DNA of 64,000 nt from NCBI GenBank assembly GCA_035652235.1, contig DASREE010000032.1:124001-188000 (forward strand), written 5' to 3'. Source of the stretch: PALSA-612 sp035652235 (GTDB taxonomy: Bacteria; Actinomycetota; Thermoleophilia; Gaiellales; Gaiellaceae). Positions 60,683 to 64,000 of this stretch are shown piece by piece. Numbering within the stretch: position 1 is the stretch's first letter; each line of letters starts with the position of its first letter. The position numbers were made by a program, and so were the translations under genes. The notes under the pieces are model-generated. The model saw only the letters and a program-made list of their open reading frames with translations, made no database searches and was not told the origin of the DNA.

Positions 60683-61421
60683 CGTCGGGCGGCCGCTGCT
60701 CGAGCGGCGGGACGTACAGCGTCGACAGGGCGGTCACGTCGGCCGCCGTCAGCCGCTCGAGCGGCAGGCGGCGCGCAATCGGGTCGATCCCGGGATACGG
60801 GGAGGCCTCGTACACGACGACCTCGTGCCCGGCCGGGTAGCGCTCGAGCAGCGACTCGACGAGCAGCGGCAGGCCCGCCGGCTGTGCCTCGCCGGAGGCG
60901 CCTCGGCGCCCGACGGTGCCGACCTGCCAGAGGAGGAGCGCCGCGGTCGCATCGACGATCCGGCGGCGGAGCAGGAAGTCGGTCGCCTCGTAGCTCTGGC
61001 AGCCGCAGGCGGCGGGGTCGACGCCGAGGTCGGCGAACAAGCAGTCCTCCGCCGACACGGCCGGCAGCATCCTGGACGGGAAGCCCTCGTCCCGCGCACG
61101 CCGCAGCGCCTCGTGGGAGGGCGTCACGAAGATGCCCGGGTGCCCGTAGAAGGCGGCGCAGACCCGCTTGCCGGAGCGCACCTCGGCGAGGATCTCGTCC
61201 ACCATCGCCTCGTAGGCGAGCGCCCGGTCGCGCCCTTCCCGGTAGTGGCGGTGCAGCGAGCGGACGTTGCGGTTCAACCGCGCGAGCCATGCCTGCGCGA
61301 CCGGGTCGGCGACGAGGCCGAGGACGACGTCCGCCGCCTCGAGCTCGGCGCGCGCCTCGGTCGTCAGGTGCGCGTCCAGCGCGATGCCGGTGCCGACGAC
61401 GGTGAGCGAGCCGGAGCCCAC
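60651..61421 (-). CDS. Split-borosin peptide alpha-N-methyltransferase (OphMA/SonM-like)
   Basis: 256-residue tetrapyrrole-methylase-fold enzyme. Its motifs are those of borosin backbone N-methyltransferases rather than of cobalamin methylases: GSLTVVGTGI, LVADPVAQAWL, AAFYGHPGIFVTPSHEAL, RMLPAVSAEDCLFADLG, GCQSYEATDFLL, VVVYEASPYPGIDP and STLYVPP. Aligned to OphMA from memory, the catalytic Tyr66/Arg72/Tyr76 correspond to Tyr 60, Arg 66 and Tyr 70; OphMA Tyr63 is His 57. The core peptide fused at the C-terminus of OphMA is absent here; a separate precursor gene lies 19 nt upstream. It should methylate backbone amides of that precursor with SAM. Confidence 0.88.
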   Translation of the reverse strand: MGSGSLTVVGTGIALDAHLTTEARAELEAADVVLGLVADPVAQAWLARLNRNVRSLHRHYREGRDRALAYEAMVDEILAEVRSGKRVCAAFYGHPGIFVTPSHEALRRARDEGFPSRMLPAVSAEDCLFADLGVDPAACGCQSYEATDFLLRRRIVDATAALLLWQVGTVGRRGASGEAQPAGLPLLVESLLERYPAGHEVVVYEASPYPGIDPIARRLPLERLTAADVTALSTLYVPPLEQRPPDATALERLGLS

Positions 61422-61440
61422 GCCGCTCTGCCCCGCCCGG

Positions 61441-61701
61441 CTACCTGATCCAGATGCAGATCCAGACCATCGCCTGGCCGGACTCCTTGGCGATCTGGCG
61501 CTGGATGGCGGCGAGGTCGCCGCTCAGGAGGAGCTGCTGGTCGCCCGCGGGCAGGCCGGAGTCGGCGATCGCCCTGGCGCGGTCGCGGTTCCACTCCTCT
61601 CGCAGCGGCTTGTCGAGCGCCAGCCGCTGCAGGAAGCTCCCGAGCGGCCCCAGCTTGGCCTCGAAGTCGAACTCGAACTCGATGTCGATCTCCTCGTCCA
61701 C
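61441..61701 (-). CDS. Split-borosin RiPP precursor peptide
   Basis: 86 residues. An acidic start (DEEIDIEFEFDFE) is followed by a helical leader (about 16-73) of the type that binds borosin methyltransferases (FLQRLALDKPLREEW, SGLPAGDQQLLLSGD). The hydrophobic C-terminal core is AMVWICIWIR. The helical part has the L-x-D...SGL...D...L-x-SGD pattern of the LigA-like borosin-binding domain in OphMA and SonA. The GTG start has GGAAGGGAG upstream and a TACGCT box at the complement of 61731-61736. The methyltransferase gene follows 19 nt later on the same strand. Candidate methylation sites are the Val/Trp/Ile/Cys residues of the core. Confidence 0.85.
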   Translation of the reverse strand: MDEEIDIEFEFDFEAKLGPLGSFLQRLALDKPLREEWNRDRARAIADSGLPAGDQQLLLSGDLAAIQRQIAKESGQAMVWICIWIR

Positions 61702-61755
61702 CGCCGCTCCCTTCCTCGCCGTTCGCGCGAGCGTACTCGCGCGCCTTCGGCGGCG

Positions 61756-62307
61756 TCAACGCGCCGCGCGGAGGCCGGCCTTGGACGCGCGCTTCGCCGC
61801 CTGGTAGCGGGCGAGCGCCTCGGGTGAGTCGACGTCGGCGAGCGTGTCGAACGGCGGCACGAGCGGGCGCGCCACCTCGACCCCGAACCGCTTGGCGAGC
61901 ACGGAGCCGAGCGCGATCACCTTCATCTCCCCGAAACCCGGAAGCGAGGCGATCCGGCGGCGGAGGTCGTCGGCGTCCCGCGCCTGCGTCCACACCCGCT
62001 CGGCCCGTCCGCCGTACTCGCCGGCGACGACGCGGGCCAGCTCCTGCACGCGTGCGGCCATCGTGCCGGGGAAGCGGTGGACGGCCGGCTTCGCGCGGAA
62101 GGCCGCCACCAGCCGGTCCGGCTCCATGCCGGCGATGTCCGCCGCGTCGAGGCGGCCGAGTCGCTCCTCGAGCTTGCGGGGACCGGAGAACGCCTGCTGC
62201 ACCCTCACCTGCTGGTCGAGCGCGAAGCCGACGAGGAGCGCGAAGGGATCGCGCGCGATGAGTCGGTCGGCCTCCTCGTCGCCCGTGTAGTAGAGCCGCT
62301 CGGGCAC
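61756..62307 (-). CDS. HhH-GPD base-excision repair protein
   Basis: 183-residue DNA-glycosylase-fold protein. The helix-hairpin-helix is SLPGFGEMKVIALGSVL near residues 120-137, preceded by LLVGFALDQQVRVQQAFSGP. It lacks the usual catalytic Lys in the hairpin (Met here), as in an actinobacterial subgroup of unclear activity. The GTG is 6 nt from TAGGAT (complement of 62314-62319). It lies 54 nt upstream of the borosin precursor gene on the same strand, so some readthrough is possible. Confidence 0.85.
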   Translation of the reverse strand: MPERLYYTGDEEADRLIARDPFALLVGFALDQQVRVQQAFSGPRKLEERLGRLDAADIAGMEPDRLVAAFRAKPAVHRFPGTMAARVQELARVVAGEYGGRAERVWTQARDADDLRRRIASLPGFGEMKVIALGSVLAKRFGVEVARPLVPPFDTLADVDSPEALARYQAAKRASKAGLRAAR

Positions 62308-62316
62308 GCCCCGATC

Positions 62317-62403
62317 CTACTCCAGCATTCGCTCCCAGCCGGGGAAGTCGCCGTGCTCGCCGTAGGCGCGGACGGCGTCGCGCCAGTTGGGATGCGCGTG
62401 CAC
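62317..62403 (-). CDS. Predicted 28-residue small ORF between nucS and the HhH-GPD gene
   Basis: GTG 62403 lies 3 nt after the nucS stop and the frame ends at TAG 62317-62319. The peptide has a protein-like composition rich in aromatic and charged residues (HPNWRDAVRAYGEHGDFPGW, then ERMLE). Its stop codon is also the first three bases of the next gene's -10 box. No family recognised; it could equally be a fragment. Confidence 0.35.
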   Translation of the reverse strand: MHAHPNWRDAVRAYGEHGDFPGWERMLE

Positions 62404-62406
62404 GCG

Positions 62407-63093
62407 TCAGGCGACGGCGAAGAGGGTCAGCTCGGGCTCGCGCTCGCCGCGCAGGACGGCGAGGTCGACCTCGACGCAGGCGATCCCGCGGGATCCGGCG
62501 AGCACGGCCGCCTGCGGCCGGAGGCGCTCGGCGGCGAGGAGGCCACGGCAAGCGGCGAGAGCCGGATGGCGACGGATGCGCTCGAGGTAGCGGCAGAGCT
62601 GCTCGACCGCCTCGATCGTTCCCGTCCGCTTCACCTCGACCGCGACCCAGCCGCCGGCGGCGTCACGGCACATGAGGTCGACCGGGCCGACGTCCGTCGG
62701 CCACTCGCGCCGCACGAGCCGGAGCCCGTCCGCGAGGACGCCGGGACGGCGCGCGAGCTCTGCCTGGAGGTCTCGCTCGACGCCGTTCTTCTCCAGCCCG
62801 GCCGCCTCGCCCATCGCGTGCGTGACGTCGCTCAGCACCTCGTGCAGGCGGATCTCGAGCCGGTCCTCCCCCTTCCCGGCGCGCTTGCGAACGACCAGGC
62901 GCTCGAGGGGGTCGCCGATCTCCTCGATCACGGTCGGCGGCGTCATCCAGTTCAGGGGCTTGTACCCTCCGGCGTCCGCGTGCACGAGCACGGAGCCGTC
63001 TGCCTTGATCATCAGCAGGCGCGTGGACGCTGGCAGGTACGCGCTCAGTCGCCCGGTGTAGGTGACCTCGCAGCGTGCGACGACAAGCCGCAT
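62407..63093 (-). CDS. nucS: Endonuclease NucS (EndoMS), mismatch-specific
   Basis: Non-canonical mismatch repair nuclease of actinobacteria and archaea, normally working with the beta clamp. 228 residues: an N-terminal DNA-binding domain starting MRLVVARCEVTYTGRLSAYLP, then the nuclease core with GVERDLQ, GPVDLMCRDAAGGWVAVEVKR (the D...E-x-K site) and QLCRYLERI. The tail PELTLFAVA resembles the C-terminal clamp-binding LF ending. The ATG is 7 nt from TACGGT (complement of 63101-63106). It diverges from the helicase gene. Confidence 0.93.
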   Translation of the reverse strand: MRLVVARCEVTYTGRLSAYLPASTRLLMIKADGSVLVHADAGGYKPLNWMTPPTVIEEIGDPLERLVVRKRAGKGEDRLEIRLHEVLSDVTHAMGEAAGLEKNGVERDLQAELARRPGVLADGLRLVRREWPTDVGPVDLMCRDAAGGWVAVEVKRTGTIEAVEQLCRYLERIRRHPALAACRGLLAAERLRPQAAVLAGSRGIACVEVDLAVLRGEREPELTLFAVA

Positions 63094-63257
63094 GCTCGGC
63101 ACCGTACTGGTTGTTTCGGACGTGTCCGCGACGGGCTCGAGGTACCTCTCGAATCCTGGGGCATCCCGCCTCTGCGAGGCGACCTCCTCAGGGTCGGCCG
63201 GCGCCTCTGCGCCCCTGACGAGGAGCGACTTCGGTCGCGACGAGGAAGCGTTCACCG

Positions 63258-63274
63258 GAAGCGTGTGACGCTTC
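63258..63274. other. Perfect hairpin in the nucS-lhr divergent region
   Basis: GAAGCGT-GTG-ACGCTTC, a 7-bp stem with a 3-nt loop. It is 165 nt from the nucS start and 86 nt from the helicase start. No gene is supported in 63094-63359; the hairpin could be a protein site or an end of an upstream transcript. Confidence 0.4.
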
Positions 63275-63328
63275 GCACGGGCAAGGCGTGCCTCGGCCGA
63301 GCGGGGAACGTCCCCACGAGCGGGTTTA

Positions 63329-63342
63329 CGAACATACGTTCT
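63329..63342 (+). promoter_or_regulatory. LexA/SOS box upstream of lhr
   Basis: CGAACATACGTTCT matches the Gram-positive SOS consensus CGAAC-N4-GTTC with perfect half-sites. It ends 5 nt before the TAACCT -10 box (63348-63353), between where -35 and -10 would sit, so bound LexA would block transcription of the helicase gene. Confidence 0.7.
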
Positions 63343-63359
63343 CTCGGTAACCTCCAGGC

Positions 63360-64000
63360 GTGGACCCACTCGGCGTCTTCAGCCCCGGCACCCGCGCCTG
63401 GTTCGAGCGGACGTTCGAGGCGCCGACCCCCGCCCAGTCGCTCGGCTGGCCGGCCATCGCCGCCGGAGGCCACGTGCTCGTGCAGGCCCCCACGGGCTCC
63501 GGTAAGACCCTCGCCGCCTTCCTGTTCGGCATCGACCGGCTCACCCCCACGGCGGGCCAGGGGCTTCGGCTGCTCTACGTCTCGCCGCTCAAGGCGCTGA
63601 ACTACGACGTCGAGCGCAACCTGCGCGGCCCGCTCGCCGGCCTTCGCTCCGAGCTCAGGGTGGCGGTGCGTACGGGCGATACGCCGCAGAGGGAGCGGAT
63701 GCAGATGCTCCGCCGGCCGCCCGACATCCTGATCACGACACCGGAGTCGCTGTTCCTGCTCCTCACCTCGCAGGCGCGGGAGCTCCTGCGCGGCGTCGAG
63801 ACGCTCATCCTCGACGAGGTGCACGCCGTCGCCGCCACCAAGCGCGGCGCGCACCTCGCCCTGAGCGTGGAGCGCCTCGACCGTCTCACCCCGGGGCCGG
63901 TGCAGCGGATCGGGCTGTCGGCCACGCAGCGCCCTCTCGAGGAGATCGGGCGCTTCGTCTCCGGCGGGCGTTCCATCGAGCTCGTCGATGCGGGTCGAGC
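63360..64000 (+). CDS. lhr: Lhr-family DEAD/DEAH helicase (3' truncated by window)
   Basis: Large superfamily 2 helicase linked to DNA repair. The visible 213 residues contain the N-terminal FSPGTRAWFERTF and Q-motif region APTPAQSLGWPAI. Walker A is APTGSGKTLAAFL, followed by YVSPLKALNYDVERNL, VRTGDTPQRER, ITTPESLFLLL, Walker B LILDEVHAV and motif III GLSATQRPLEEI. The GTG start is 6 nt after TAACCT, and a LexA-type box precedes it, suggesting SOS induction. The frame is open to the window edge. Confidence 0.92.
   Translation, partial: MDPLGVFSPGTRAWFERTFEAPTPAQSLGWPAIAAGGHVLVQAPTGSGKTLAAFLFGIDRLTPTAGQGLRLLYVSPLKALNYDVERNLRGPLAGLRSELRVAVRTGDTPQRERMQMLRRPPDILITTPESLFLLLTSQARELLRGVETLILDEVHAVAATKRGAHLALSVERLDRLTPGPVQRIGLSATQRPLEEIGRFVSGGRSIELVDAGR

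Noticed and set aside
60651..61421. Methyltransferase read as a cobalamin/siroheme precorrin methylase
   Set aside because: It shares the fold, but the PSH, SAEDCLFADL and YEA-x-DFL motifs and the adjacent precursor fit borosin enzymes, and no cobalamin gene is nearby.

Overview
The window is very GC-rich bacterial chromosome with dense coding, many GTG starts and short overlaps. Gene order in the first 15 kb (rsmA, ispE, glmU, prs, rplY, pth, mfd, mazG, eno, ftsB, DUF501) matches the conserved actinobacterial block. The CysO/CysM/Mec cysteine pathway, NucS and a 7Fe FdxA-type ferredoxin also point to Actinomycetota. A deep-branching lineage such as Thermoleophilia fits best, but that placement is inference. 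There is no CRISPR array, insertion sequence, prophage or rRNA. One tRNA-Gln(TTG) is present.

Layout. 1-15.9 kb: housekeeping genes for rRNA methylation, isoprenoids, tRNA-Gln, UDP-GlcNAc, PRPP, L25, Pth, Mfd, a lipoprotein PPIase, MazG, enolase, pyruvate kinase and FtsB, then small envelope proteins and a PAP2 phosphatase. 15.9-23.4 kb: membrane proteins, an L,D-transpeptidase, a CcmG/CcmH/CcdA thiol-redox set, a DUF309 protein, a degenerate receiver, a ferredoxin, a SplB-like radical SAM protein and a CorC/HlyC protein. 23.4-43.5 kb: a large pentose/hexose catabolic island. It holds araBAD with a zinc dehydrogenase, a FadR-type GntR regulator, a divergent sugar ABC transporter, a sugar-acid dehydratase, SDR, AKR and galK, two Gfo/Idh oxidoreductases, two TIM-barrel isomerases and xylB. 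43.5-47 kb: a metallo-beta-lactamase pseudogene, a cupredoxin, and a complete carrier-protein cysteine operon in which the sulfur carrier CysO is fused to the cysteine synthase CysM. 47-57 kb: a TPR protein, M20 peptidase, HxlR regulator, YtcJ amidohydrolase, two paralogous MshEN/coiled-coil proteins, a secreted Vps62-like protein and an acyl-CoA dehydrogenase. 57-64 kb: a zinc-ribbon/cyclase/AAA/TPR protein, a split borosin pair (peptide N-methyltransferase plus precursor), and DNA repair genes (HhH-GPD protein, nucS, and lhr behind a LexA-type box).

Two systems stand out. The first is a minimal split-borosin RiPP locus at 60651-61701: an OphMA-like alpha-N-methyltransferase beside an 86-residue precursor whose tail is hydrophobic and Trp/Ile-rich. 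The second is the operon at 44283-47035: rhodanese-E1, CysO-CysM fusion and JAMM peptidase. The Gly-Gly terminus CysO needs for thiocarboxylation is buried inside the fusion, which suggests ubiquitin-like processing, perhaps by the neighbouring JAMM peptidase.

Expression signals are unusually regular. About twenty genes carry a TANNNT -10 box only 6-8 nt before the start codon, which predicts leaderless mRNAs. The pattern was also used here to choose start codons.
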